Translations under genes and position numbers: made by a program | The notes under the pieces: model-generated | Databases searched by the model: none | Seen by the model: the letters and a program-made list of their open reading frames with translations, nothing else | Told to the model about the DNA's origin: nothing | Shown: positions 31,217-39,177 of the stretch, piece after piece | Layout: every line of letters begins with the position of its first letter | How positions within the stretch are numbered: the stretch's first letter is position 1 | Assembly: GCF_016653465.1 (NCBI RefSeq) | Contig: NZ_NHSQ01000084.1 | Location: forward strand, 1 to 64,000 | Direction of reading: 5' to 3' | Source: Thiocystis minor | GTDB lineage: Bacteria > Pseudomonadota > Gammaproteobacteria > Chromatiales > Chromatiaceae | Length of the DNA stretch: 64,000 nucleotides

Positions 31217-32428
31217 ATGACGCCATCGGAGCTCTTCTTTCACCCCGTCGCCGGTCTGCGGCTGGCGGCGGGCGCGGCCGGCATCCGCTATCCAGGGCGC
31301 GATGACCTGGCGCTGTTCGCGTTGCCGCCGAGCAGTACCTGCGCGGCGGTCTTCACCCGTAACGCCTTCCGGGCGGCGCCGGTCACCCTGGCACGGCGTC
31401 ATCTGGACAGCGTCGCGCCGCGTTATCTTCTCATCAACTCCGGGAATGCCAATGCCGGAACCGGACGGCGCGGACTGGAGGATGCGCGCGCCTCCTGCGC
31501 GGCACTGGCCGAGCGGACCGGCTGCCAGCCCGAGGAGGTTCTGCCTTTTTCGACCGGCGTGATCGGTGAGCACCTGCCCGTGGAACGTCTCGCGGCGGCC
31601 CTGCCCGATCTCCTGGCGCGGCTCGATCCGGCGGGCTGGCCGTCCGTCGCGCGCGCCATCATGACCACCGATACGGTGCCCAAGCTGGTGTCATGCCAGT
31701 TCGCGCTGAACGGCCAGACCGCCACCGTGACCGGGATCGCCAAGGGCGCCGGCATGATTCGCCCGGACATGGCGACCATGCTCGCCTTCATCGCCACCGA
31801 TGCCGCCGTTGCGCCCGCCATGCTTCAGGTCTGTCTCCAGCAGGCCGTGGCGCCGTCGTTCAACGCCATCACCATCGATGGCGACACCTCGACCAACGAT
31901 TCCTGCGTGCTGATCGCTACTGGCGGGCTGGGGAATCCGCGGATCGAGGCGGCCGACACGCCGGACTTTGCGGCGCTGCAGGCTGCCGTCAGCGCGGTCT
32001 GTCTGGACCTGGCCACGGCCATCGTCCGCGATGGCGAGGGCGCCACTAAACTGGTCACCGTCCAGGTCGAGCACGCCGCTGATACGGACGAGGCGCGTCG
32101 AGTCGCCGATACCATCGCCCATTCGCCGCTGGTCAAGACCGCGCTCTTCGCCTCCGACCCGAACTGGGGCCGGATTTTGGCCGCGGTCGGACGCGCCGGT
32201 CTCCAGGATCTGGACATCGAACGGGTGCGGATCTCTTTGGGCGAGGTACTGATCGTCGCGGACGGCGGACGCGCGCCGGATTACACCGAGGACGCGGGGG
32301 CCGCCGTCATGGCCGAACCCGAGATCCTGATCCGCGTGGCGCTGGGCCGGGGCGACGCCCAGGCACGGGTGCTGACCTGCGATTTCTCCTATGACTATGT
32401 CCGCATCAATGCCGAGTATCGGAGTTAA
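31217..32428 (+). CDS. argJ: Bifunctional ornithine acetyltransferase / N-acetylglutamate synthase ArgJ
   Basis: From the ATG at 31217, 4 bp after secA, the product has 403 residues. It contains [31 protein letters not shown] and [16 protein letters not shown], where autocleavage occurs before the Thr of ATML, then GDTSTNDSC and the C-terminal AEYRS. It moves acetyl groups between N-acetylornithine and glutamate in the cyclic arginine pathway. The secA-argJ pair is usual in this group. Upstream frame extension into secA is a shadow. Confidence 0.95.
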   Translation: MTPSELFFHPVAGLRLAAGAAGIRYPGRDDLALFALPPSSTCAAVFTRNAFRAAPVTLARRHLDSVAPRYLLINSGNANAGTGRRGLEDARASCAALAERTGCQPEEVLPFSTGVIGEHLPVERLAAALPDLLARLDPAGWPSVARAIMTTDTVPKLVSCQFALNGQTATVTGIAKGAGMIRPDMATMLAFIATDAAVAPAMLQVCLQQAVAPSFNAITIDGDTSTNDSCVLIATGGLGNPRIEAADTPDFAALQAAVSAVCLDLATAIVRDGEGATKLVTVQVEHAADTDEARRVADTIAHSPLVKTALFASDPNWGRILAAVGRAGLQDLDIERVRISLGEVLIVADGGRAPDYTEDAGAAVMAEPEILIRVALGRGDAQARVLTCDFSYDYVRINAEYRS

Positions 32429-32460
32429 GCCGAATTGCGCCACCGGCGTTCTGCCCACCG

Positions 32461-33657
32461 TTACCCCTTCACGCACACCACCTGCTTCAAGGTATGCACC
32501 ACCTCGACCAGATCCGACTGGTTGGCCATCACCCGGTCGATGTCCTTGTAGGCGCCCGGAATCTCGTCGAGCACGCCCTTATCCTTGCGGCAGATGACCC
32601 CCTCGGTCTGAGCCGCCAGATCCGCGGCGGTAAACTGCTTCTCGGCGGCGGTGCGGCTCATGCGCCGCCCGGCGCCGTGGGCGCTGGAACAGAAACTCTC
32701 CGGGTTGCCGCGCCCGCGCACGATGTAGCTGCGCGCGCCCATGCTGCCGGGGATGATGCCCCAATCGCCCTCGCGCGCCCGGATCGCCCCCTTGCGGGTG
32801 ACCCAGACATCGGCGCGGTAGTGATGCTCGCGCTCCACATAGTTGTGATGACAGTTGACCACCTCCGTGGTCACCGTGAAGGCCGGCAGATGACGGGCGA
32901 GGGCGGCCAGCACTAGCGCCATCATCTGATCGCGGTTCTCGCGGGCATAAGTCTGCGCCCAGGAGACAGCGGCGACATAGTCGTCGAAGTGCTCCGTCCC
33001 CTCCGGAAAGTAAGCCAGGTCGCGGTTGGGAAGTTGGATCATCCAACGCTCCATGTCGCGCCGCGCCAGTTCGATGAAGTAATTCCCGATGGCGTTGCCG
33101 ATCCCGCGGCTGCCCGAGTGCAGCATGACCCAGACCTGACCGGATTCGTCGAGACAGACCTCAATAAAGTGGTTGCCTCCGCCCAGGGTGCCCATCTGAT
33201 TGACCCAGTTGGAGAAGCGCCCGAACGCCTTGAGCAGTTGCGGGTGCTTGTCGGTCATGCTCGCGAGCGGGGCGGCGAAGGGTTTGGCGGCCTCCGCCAG
33301 TGCGCGGTCGTCACGATGCTGGGCGCGCCCGACCGGCACATCCCGGCTGATCTGGTCGAAGACCTTTTTCAAGCTGCGCTCGTCGATCTGCCCGGCGGTC
33401 AGCGAGGTGCGCGCGGCGGCCATGCCGCAACCGATGTCCACCCCCACCGCGGCGGGAATGATGGCCTGGTGGGTGGCGATGACCGTGCCGATGGTGGCGC
33501 CGATGCCGGCATGCACATCGGGCATGGCGGCGACATGATGATGGATGAAGGGCAGTTTGGAGAGATCGACCAGCTGCTCGCGCGAGCGTGGATCGAGCTC
33601 GTCGGTCCAGATCTTGACCGGCCGTTCGCCCTCGGTGATCACCTGTTGAATGGGCAT
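32461..33657 (-). CDS. rtcB: RNA 3'-phosphate/5'-OH ligase RtcB
   Basis: The 398-residue protein has the RtcB metal site: GVDIGCGM (Asp74, Cys77), GTLGGGNHFIEV, MLHSGSRGIGN, NCHHNYVEREHH and the guanylylated His region SSAHGAGRRMSR. It joins broken RNA ends using GTP and Mn2+. A strong GGGAGGAAT ribosome site precedes the ATG at 33657. No rtcA, rtcR or prfH lies nearby. It is convergent with argJ and divergent from the toxin-antitoxin pair, and with that pair it separates argJ from its usual Nudix neighbour. Confidence 0.93.
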   Translation of the reverse strand: MPIQQVITEGERPVKIWTDELDPRSREQLVDLSKLPFIHHHVAAMPDVHAGIGATIGTVIATHQAIIPAAVGVDIGCGMAAARTSLTAGQIDERSLKKVFDQISRDVPVGRAQHRDDRALAEAAKPFAAPLASMTDKHPQLLKAFGRFSNWVNQMGTLGGGNHFIEVCLDESGQVWVMLHSGSRGIGNAIGNYFIELARRDMERWMIQLPNRDLAYFPEGTEHFDDYVAAVSWAQTYARENRDQMMALVLAALARHLPAFTVTTEVVNCHHNYVEREHHYRADVWVTRKGAIRAREGDWGIIPGSMGARSYIVRGRGNPESFCSSAHGAGRRMSRTAAEKQFTAADLAAQTEGVICRKDKGVLDEIPGAYKDIDRVMANQSDLVEVVHTLKQVVCVKG

Positions 33658-33801
33658 GATTCCTCCCGGCGCACACTGGCGCGTTGTGGCGTGACCGACA
33701 GCGGTGCGGAGCTGGAGATAGGGCGAGTTTAGCTTGACGCTGCCGCGACTGTTGTCATAATTGCCAACACGCCCGCCGAACTCATCACCTGTTTCAAGGA
33801 C

Positions 33802-34056
33802 GTGACGCCCGAGGGCGGACTGATCGAGTTCGTGGTTTGGCGGTTACCCGCGCCGGTCCCGCCCTGCGGGCATCCCTTCAAATACCGATTGGTCTTCGTC
33901 GTGGACGGACAGCGTGCGCTTGGCTTCGACAACGAGCGCGGCAAGGGCGACCACTGGCATCGGGACGGCGTTGAGAGGCTCTATGCCTTTGTCGATGTCG
34001 ATCGCTTGATCGAGGATTTTATTGCAGAGGCGGAGCGATGGCGAGCAGAACACTGA
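33802..34056 (+). CDS. Toxin of the TumE family (DUF6516)
   Basis: The product has LIEFVVWRLPAP, FKYRLVF, GFDNERGKGDH and a C-terminal helix FIAEAERWRAEH, the layout of TumE-type toxins encoded before HTH antitoxins. The start is uncertain. GTG at 33802 gives 84 residues, but family-like sequence (AELITCFKD) continues upstream in the same open frame back to about 33733, where no ATG, GTG or TTG lies in frame. A non-standard start (ATT at 33760) or a small lesion is possible. The target is not known to me for this subgroup. It overlaps the antitoxin gene by 19 bp. Confidence 0.7.
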   Translation: MTPEGGLIEFVVWRLPAPVPPCGHPFKYRLVFVVDGQRALGFDNERGKGDHWHRDGVERLYAFVDVDRLIEDFIAEAERWRAEH

Positions 34057-34394
34057 CGATCACGCTAACACCCGATTGGCGCGGAGCCTTGCGTGCGGCG
34101 GGGCAGGCCGCGCAAGCGGATCGCTATCAAGGCGAGACGCTGAACTTCGAGACGCCGGCGGCCTTCTTCGGGCGGTTGACGGAACGGCGCTGGATGCTGG
34201 TGCAAACCCTGCTTGGGTCCGGCGAACTCAGTGTGCGCGAACTGGCGCGGCGGGTCGGACGCGACGTGAAACGGGTGCATGAGGACACGAGCGTCCTCGC
34301 CGAATTGGGCTTGGTCGAACGCTCGGAGCGCGGCGGGGTGTGGTGTCCGTTCGAGGACATCCATGTCGATCTGCGGTTGCGGCGAGCAGCTTAG
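34038..34394 (+). CDS. HTH antitoxin, HVO_A0114-like DNA-binding protein
   Basis: This 118-residue protein has a winged helix-turn-helix in the second half: RRWMLVQTLLGSGELSVREL, ARRVGRDVKRVHEDTSVLAE and LGLVERSERGGVWCPF. Proteins of this type follow TumE-like toxins and are their likely antitoxins and autorepressors. GGAGCG precedes the ATG inside the toxin gene. The next gene starts 3 bp after its stop, so the pair may be read together with the Nudix-ThiE gene. Confidence 0.75.
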   Translation: MASRTLTITLTPDWRGALRAAGQAAQADRYQGETLNFETPAAFFGRLTERRWMLVQTLLGSGELSVRELARRVGRDVKRVHEDTSVLAELGLVERSERGGVWCPFEDIHVDLRLRRAA

Positions 34395-34397
34395 ACG

Positions 34398-35453
34398 ATG
34401 AAACGCGGAAATCCACGACGGACAGAACCAAGTCGAGACAGGGTCCATGTGATGGTGGGCGTCATCGCGGACGATGCTGGTCGCATCCTGGTGTCCAGGC
34501 GTCCCGATCACGTCCATCAAGGCGGACTCTGGGAATTCCCGGGCGGGAAGCTGGAGTCTGGCGAGTCGCCCGAGCAGGGTCTGGCCCGTGAGTTGAGCGA
34601 AGAATTGGGCATCCAGGTGCAATCCAGCCGTCCGCTGATTCGGGTACACCATCATTATGCCGCCACTTCGACGCCGCTCCTCGTGCCGAGCGAAGCCGAA
34701 GAAAGTGCAAGCCCTGGCCCGACGCCGCTCGATTCTGGTCGCCATGTCCTGCTCGATGTGCGCCGGGTGGAGGTTTACTCAGGAATCCCCGAGGGTCGCG
34801 AGGGGCAGCCGATCGACTGGCTGGAACCGGAGGCCATGGATCCCAGCGTCTTTCCGGCGGCTGACCGACCCATCATCAATACGCTGCGACTGCCGTCCCT
34901 GTTCATGATTACCGGGGACGATCCCCGGCGGACGGAAGAATTCCTGGAACGTGTCGAACATGCACTCGATCAGGGCATCCGGCTGGTCCAACTGCGCGCT
35001 CATGACTTGGACGATCATGCCTATCATCGCCTTGCCAGCGCGGTTTATGCGGTCTGCGACACGCGCCGGGCACGTCTGCTGCTCAATCGGGAACCGCGAC
35101 AGGTCGCCGATGTCCCCCGTCACGGACTGCATCTGACGGCCCGGATGCTTGTGAATCTGAGCGCGCGACCCGGTCGGCCGCATGAGCTGATCGGCGCCTC
35201 CTGCCACGATGCCGCGCAACTGGAACAGGCCGCGCGACTTGGCCTCGATTATGCCTTACTCTCTCCAGTGAAGCCGACCCTGACCCATCCGGACGCCCTT
35301 CCGCTCGGCTGGCGGGGCTTCGCCGACCGCGTGGAACCGATCCCCTTGCCAGTCTATGCGCTGGGCGGTTTGGGGCCGATAGATCTCCGGGATGCCATCG
35401 CGCACGGCGCGCAGGGGATCGCCGCGATCCGGGGGCTGTGGCCGGACGTTTGA
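34398..35453 (+). CDS. Nudix hydrolase fused to a ThiE/TenI-like domain
   Basis: The 351-residue fusion has an N-terminal MutT-like Nudix domain with an intact Nudix box (residues 49-71, GGKLESGE through RELSEELG). A thiamine-phosphate-synthase-like barrel follows (about 165-351: LFMITGD, LVQLRAHDL, GASCHDAAQLEQAARLGLDYALLSPV, YALGGLGP). Such fusions follow argJ in Pseudomonas and are thought to clean oxidised nucleotides; the barrel's role is unclear. Oddly, residues 88-115 are a translated dispersed repeat related to the one in murD, inserted between two core Nudix strands. Confidence 0.88.
   Translation: MKRGNPRRTEPSRDRVHVMVGVIADDAGRILVSRRPDHVHQGGLWEFPGGKLESGESPEQGLARELSEELGIQVQSSRPLIRVHHHYAATSTPLLVPSEAEESASPGPTPLDSGRHVLLDVRRVEVYSGIPEGREGQPIDWLEPEAMDPSVFPAADRPIINTLRLPSLFMITGDDPRRTEEFLERVEHALDQGIRLVQLRAHDLDDHAYHRLASAVYAVCDTRRARLLLNREPRQVADVPRHGLHLTARMLVNLSARPGRPHELIGASCHDAAQLEQAARLGLDYALLSPVKPTLTHPDALPLGWRGFADRVEPIPLPVYALGGLGPIDLRDAIAHGAQGIAAIRGLWPDV
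34662..34742. repeat. Dispersed repeat inserted in the Nudix domain
   Basis: It shares CTTCGACGCCGCTC with the murD repeat and GCTCCTCGTGC-GAGCGA with its opposite strand. It keeps the reading frame and adds about 27 residues (TPLLVPSEAEESASPGP) between HHHYA and RHVLLDVRRVEVYSG, which are adjacent in ordinary MutT proteins. Confidence 0.7.
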
Positions 35454-35498
35454 TGCCGTTTCGCATCAAGTTCGTCGTTCAACACCAGGAGTTGAGCA

Positions 35499-36341
35499 AT
35501 GCAGATTCGCTTCGGCTACGAGTTGGTCTATGCGTGCCCGCAACGCACGCCCATGATCCTGACCCTGAACGTACACTACAGCCGGGTCTCGGATCTGCTC
35601 GTTCCCGATCATCTCGTCACCCAGCCGGCGGTGCCGATCACCGCCTATCGCGATGGCTTCGGCAACTGGTGCAGCCGTCTGGTCGCCCCGCCGGGCGAGA
35701 TCCGCCTCTCCACCGACGCGGTGATCAATGACTCGGGTCAACCCGATGCGACGGATCCCGACGCCGCGCAGTTCGCGGTGGAGGCGCTGCCCAGCGAGAC
35801 CCTGGTGTACCTGCAAGGAAGCCGCTACTGCGAGACCGACCGTCTCTCCGAGATTGCCTGGTCGTTGTTCGAGAAAACGCCTCCGGGCTGGCGCCGGGTG
35901 CAGGCGATCAGCGACTTTGTGCATGGTCATCTCACCTTCGGTTATCAGTACGCCCGCGCCACCAAGACCGCGCTCGAAGCCTTCAACGAGAAGCAGGGAG
36001 TCTGTCGCGACTACACGCATCTCGCCATCGCCTTCTGTCGCTGCATGAACATTCCCGCACGCTACTGTACCGGCTACCTGGGCGATATTGGCGTGCCGCC
36101 GTCCGCGGCGCCCATGGACTTCTCCGCCTGGTTCGAGGCCTATCTGGGCGGGCGCTGGCATATCTTCGATCCACGCAACCGGGTGCCCCGTATCGGACGG
36201 GTGCTGATTGCCCAGGGGCGCGATGCCGCCGACGTGCCGCTCAGCAATGTCTTCGGTCCCACGACCTTGAAGCAATTCAAGGTCTGGACCGACGAGGCGC
36301 CAGCGTCGGCCCCGAGCGCCGGGGACGGAGTGCCGCGATGA
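35499..36341 (+). CDS. Transglutaminase-like family protein
   Basis: The 280-residue protein has an N-terminal beta domain and a transglutaminase-like core (about 140-235). The nucleophilic Cys is in KQGVCRDYTHLAIAFCR. The position that usually carries the catalytic His (HAW) reads FSAWFEAYLGGRWHIFDPRN here, so Ser replaces His. I recall the same change in close relatives, which suggests a subfamily feature. The activity, protease or amide exchange, is unknown. No signal peptide is seen. CCAGGAG precedes the ATG. The stop overlaps the MFS gene start. Confidence 0.8.
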   Translation: MQIRFGYELVYACPQRTPMILTLNVHYSRVSDLLVPDHLVTQPAVPITAYRDGFGNWCSRLVAPPGEIRLSTDAVINDSGQPDATDPDAAQFAVEALPSETLVYLQGSRYCETDRLSEIAWSLFEKTPPGWRRVQAISDFVHGHLTFGYQYARATKTALEAFNEKQGVCRDYTHLAIAFCRCMNIPARYCTGYLGDIGVPPSAAPMDFSAWFEAYLGGRWHIFDPRNRVPRIGRVLIAQGRDAADVPLSNVFGPTTLKQFKVWTDEAPASAPSAGDGVPR

Positions 36342-37537
36342 ACGAGACCGGAATCCGTCAACCCGCCAGCGCATTGACTGGTCTGGCGATCTATCTTGGG
36401 TTCGTGCAGTTTTTCCTGCTGGCGACCTGGACCCTCTATGCCATTTTTCTGCCGGGATTGCTGGAGTCCGTCGGTGTCGAGAAACGCTGGGCGGGCTGGG
36501 TGCTGCTGGCCGATCAGGTGCTCTTTGCCTGTTTCGATATCGCGGCGGGTTTCGCGGCGGATCGCGCCTTCCGGCTCTATGCGCGGATCGGTTATGTCGT
36601 CATGGCGGTCAGCGCGCTCTCCTGCCTTGCCTTTCTGTTGCTGCCCTGGCTGCCGGGGCTCGGTGCCGGGCCGGGGGTCTTCCTGAGCATCACCGCGCTG
36701 TGGGTGGTGACTTCGTCCGCACTGCGCTCGCCGCTCTTCGGGCTGCTCGCCCGCCATGCCGCCAAACCGGCGGCACCGCGACTGGCCGGACTCGCCCTGG
36801 TCGGCCTGGGCCTCGCGGCGGCGGTCTCGCCCTATCTCGGCACCCTGATGACCGGCATCGATCCGCGTCTGCCCTTTGCAGTATCGAGCCTAACGCTCCT
36901 GTTGGTCGCCGCCGCCCTGGTGCTCGCCGAGCGGAGGGTGGGACCGATCCCCGCCGTCCCACGCGAGACCGTGCCGCCGACGGTTTCCGCCTGGGGATTT
37001 CTGCCTCTGCTTCTGCTGGCCGCCAGCGCCTTTCAGATCGCGGTGTTTCTCAATGCCGGTCCGCGTTTTCTCCGGGAAATCGATGCGGCGTGGCTGCCCT
37101 GGCTGTTGCCCGTGTTCTGGATCGGCTTCAGTCTCGCGGTCTTTAACGCGGGTGCGATCAGCCAGCGCTGGGGCGTGGCGCGGGTCTTCGCGATCGGCTG
37201 TCTGGTCGGCGGAGTCGGGCTGGGCGTGAGCGGTCTGCCGGGGATCGAGGTGGCCATCGCCGGTTATGCGATCGCCGGATTGGGTTGGGGCGCGGTCCTC
37301 GCGAGCGCCTTCGGTCTGGCCGCGGACTGCGGACGGCCGGGCCGGGTAGCGACCTACACCGGCATCCTCTTTGCAACGCTAGCCGCCGCGGCCTTCCTGC
37401 GCATTGGCGTCAATCTGGCAGGCTGGCCCAAGCAAGTGGAGTTTGTTCCGATCCTGACCTGGGCGCCCATCACCGGCTGGCTGCTGGTCGGCCTATTGAT
37501 GTTGCGACTGGCCAAGCGAAGTCCAAAATTAAACTGA
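36338..37537 (+). CDS. MFS transporter
   Basis: The 399-residue protein has about twelve hydrophobic segments and a basic loop between helices 2 and 3 (AADRAFRLYARIG), fitting the major facilitator superfamily. Substrate is not evident. It overlaps the transglutaminase-like gene by 4 bp (ATGA), so the two are probably co-expressed. The TGA stop lies within the first unit of a heptanucleotide tandem repeat, so copy-number change should not alter the protein. Confidence 0.82.
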   Translation: MNETGIRQPASALTGLAIYLGFVQFFLLATWTLYAIFLPGLLESVGVEKRWAGWVLLADQVLFACFDIAAGFAADRAFRLYARIGYVVMAVSALSCLAFLLLPWLPGLGAGPGVFLSITALWVVTSSALRSPLFGLLARHAAKPAAPRLAGLALVGLGLAAAVSPYLGTLMTGIDPRLPFAVSSLTLLLVAAALVLAERRVGPIPAVPRETVPPTVSAWGFLPLLLLAASAFQIAVFLNAGPRFLREIDAAWLPWLLPVFWIGFSLAVFNAGAISQRWGVARVFAIGCLVGGVGLGVSGLPGIEVAIAGYAIAGLGWGAVLASAFGLAADCGRPGRVATYTGILFATLAAAAFLRIGVNLAGWPKQVEFVPILTWAPITGWLLVGLLMLRLAKRSPKLN

Positions 37538-37627
37538 CAACTGACAACTGACAACTGACAACTGACAACTGACAACTGACAACTGACAACTGACAACTGA
37601 CAACTGACAACTGACAACTGACAACTG
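37534..37627. repeat. Tandem heptanucleotide repeat (CTGACAA), about 13.4 copies
   Basis: Thirteen perfect CTGACAA units run without interruption from 37534 to 37624, plus CTG. The array fills almost the whole gap between the convergent MFS and pppA genes. Similar GTTGTCA heptamer arrays are known as short tandem repeats in cyanobacteria and elsewhere. The units are perfect, so the array is recent or kept uniform. Confidence 0.95.
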
Positions 37628-37636
37628 GAACGACTC

Positions 37637-38374
37637 TCACGAACAGCGGTAATCCATCACCACCGCCGTGACATTATCGCGCCCGCCCGCCTCGCAGGCC
37701 GCTTGGACCAGAGACTGGGCCGCTTCCCGAGGATCGGGTTGTTCAAGTATCCGTGCGATCCTGTCTTCTGTCAGTTCCTTGAGCAGCCCGTCGCTGCAAA
37801 GCAGATAGCGGTCGCCGTTCAGCAGCGCTTCGATGCGCCGGTCGACCTCCAGTTCGACATCGCCGCCGACCGCGCGGACCAGGACATTGGAGAGCGGGTG
37901 AAGATCCGCCTGCGCGCGTGTCAGCAAGCCCTGTTCGACCATTTCCTGGACCTGAGTGTGGTCGAGCGTGAGTTGGAGGAGTTCACCTTTGCGCAGCCGA
38001 TAGGCACGGCTGTCGCCGGCCCAGAGGATGGCGCAGTGATCGCCGACCGCAAGCACGGCGACGATGGTGCTGCCGATGATCTCGTCGCCTTGCCTGGCCG
38101 CTTCATCGACCAGGTGGCGGTTGGCGTCCTCGATGATCTTGCAGACGGTCTCGACGGTGGTGCCAAGCAGTTGCGGATAAGCGAGCCGGCCGAGCCGCTC
38201 GACGAGCAGACGGCTTGCCAGAGCGCCGTCGCGGTGACCGCCCATGCCGTCGGCGACGGCCCACAGCCCCAGATCCGGTCGCTCCAGATAGGCATCCTGG
38301 TTGACCTTGCGGATTCTACCGGTATCGGTCGCTCCGCCCGAGGCCCAGTGGCATTTGGGTACTCGCAACTTCAT
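37637..38374 (-). CDS. pppA: Type VI secretion PP2C-type phosphatase PppA
   Basis: From the ATG at 38374 the product has 245 residues with PP2C motifs: VNQDAYL, AVADGMGGH (metal Asp42), GSTIVAVL, WAGDSRAYR, LCSDGLLKEL and GGRDNVTAVV. PppA removes the phosphate that PpkA places on the FHA protein, switching secretion off. It is the last gene of the T6SS run and overlaps tagF by 4 bp. A longer upstream frame is only the shadow of tagF. Confidence 0.9.
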   Translation of the reverse strand: MKLRVPKCHWASGGATDTGRIRKVNQDAYLERPDLGLWAVADGMGGHRDGALASRLLVERLGRLAYPQLLGTTVETVCKIIEDANRHLVDEAARQGDEIIGSTIVAVLAVGDHCAILWAGDSRAYRLRKGELLQLTLDHTQVQEMVEQGLLTRAQADLHPLSNVLVRAVGGDVELEVDRRIEALLNGDRYLLCSDGLLKELTEDRIARILEQPDPREAAQSLVQAACEAGGRDNVTAVVMDYRCS

Positions 38375-39177
38375 GGCGCCTCCTGATCGAGAGGGTTGGA
38401 CGGAACCTCGCGCTTTTGGCGTTGTTCGTCGTGCCGAGTGGGACCGACGTCGGAACGCGCAAACTCCCACCAGCCCCCATTGCTCCAGTCGCCCCCGAGC
38501 AGTGCGCCGAAGCCATCCGGTGGCGGCAAACCCTGGCAGGTCAGAAAGGACGGCGCGACTCGATCCGAGCCACTCGACCACCAGAGGCTGTAAGCGCAGA
38601 ACATCTGATCGAGTGCCCGCGCAAGCAGGTTCGGGCAGGCAAGACGCACTTCCGCGGGCGAGGCTGCGGGCAGTCGCCAGGCGTTGGAGCGGGACGCGGC
38701 GACCGACGTTTGCCCGCCGCTGGCGAGGACAATGCCGTCCGGCGCGCCTAGCGCCATGGCCTCGGCATCGAAGGTTTCGACGGTGCAGTTGCCTTCGAGC
38801 CCGGTCAGCGCGAGCATCTCCGCGCGCTCGAACCAGGATGGTTCGCAGAGGAGGCCGAGAAGGTTGGTACCGGCGCTCAGCGGGCAGGCGAGGGTGAGCG
38901 GAAAATAGCGCCCGACGCGATCGACGCTCGGCATCAGCACGCCGGCCCAGGCATTCTGCCCGACGATTCCAGGGGTGAGGACGAAACGCCACAACGGACT
39001 GGTCAGGTAGATATCCAGCCAGTCATCGCCGAGTTGGGCCTGACTGTTCGCCAGGGATTCGCGCAGCCAAAGATCCCAGGGTTGGACGAATTCGGCCGGC
39101 AGACGACGGGTCAGGAAATCGCCGTGCTCCGGCAGCTTGCCGTAAAAACCTGGAGTGCCTTGAGCCTTGTCGTTCAC
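38371..39177 (-). CDS. tagF: Type VI secretion accessory protein TagF
   Basis: This 268-residue protein matches the TagF/DUF2094 family: PGFYGKLPEHGDFLTRRLP at the start, WDLWLRESL, YLTSPLWRFVL, VDRVGRYFPLTLA and SLWWSSGSD. In Pseudomonas TagF holds back T6SS activity after translation, acting through the FHA protein. Overlaps of 4 bp on both sides (tssM and pppA) show tight co-expression. Confidence 0.9.
   Translation of the reverse strand: MNDKAQGTPGFYGKLPEHGDFLTRRLPAEFVQPWDLWLRESLANSQAQLGDDWLDIYLTSPLWRFVLTPGIVGQNAWAGVLMPSVDRVGRYFPLTLACPLSAGTNLLGLLCEPSWFERAEMLALTGLEGNCTVETFDAEAMALGAPDGIVLASGGQTSVAASRSNAWRLPAASPAEVRLACPNLLARALDQMFCAYSLWWSSGSDRVAPSFLTCQGLPPPDGFGALLGGDWSNGGWWEFARSDVGPTRHDEQRQKREVPSNPLDQEAP

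Noticed and set aside
37534-37627. Possible CRISPR array
   Set aside because: The units are 7-bp direct repeats without spacers.
38375-38992. N-terminal extension of pppA (451-residue frame)
   Set aside because: The extension is the shifted shadow of tagF. The PP2C domain and the ATGA overlap fix the start at 38374.
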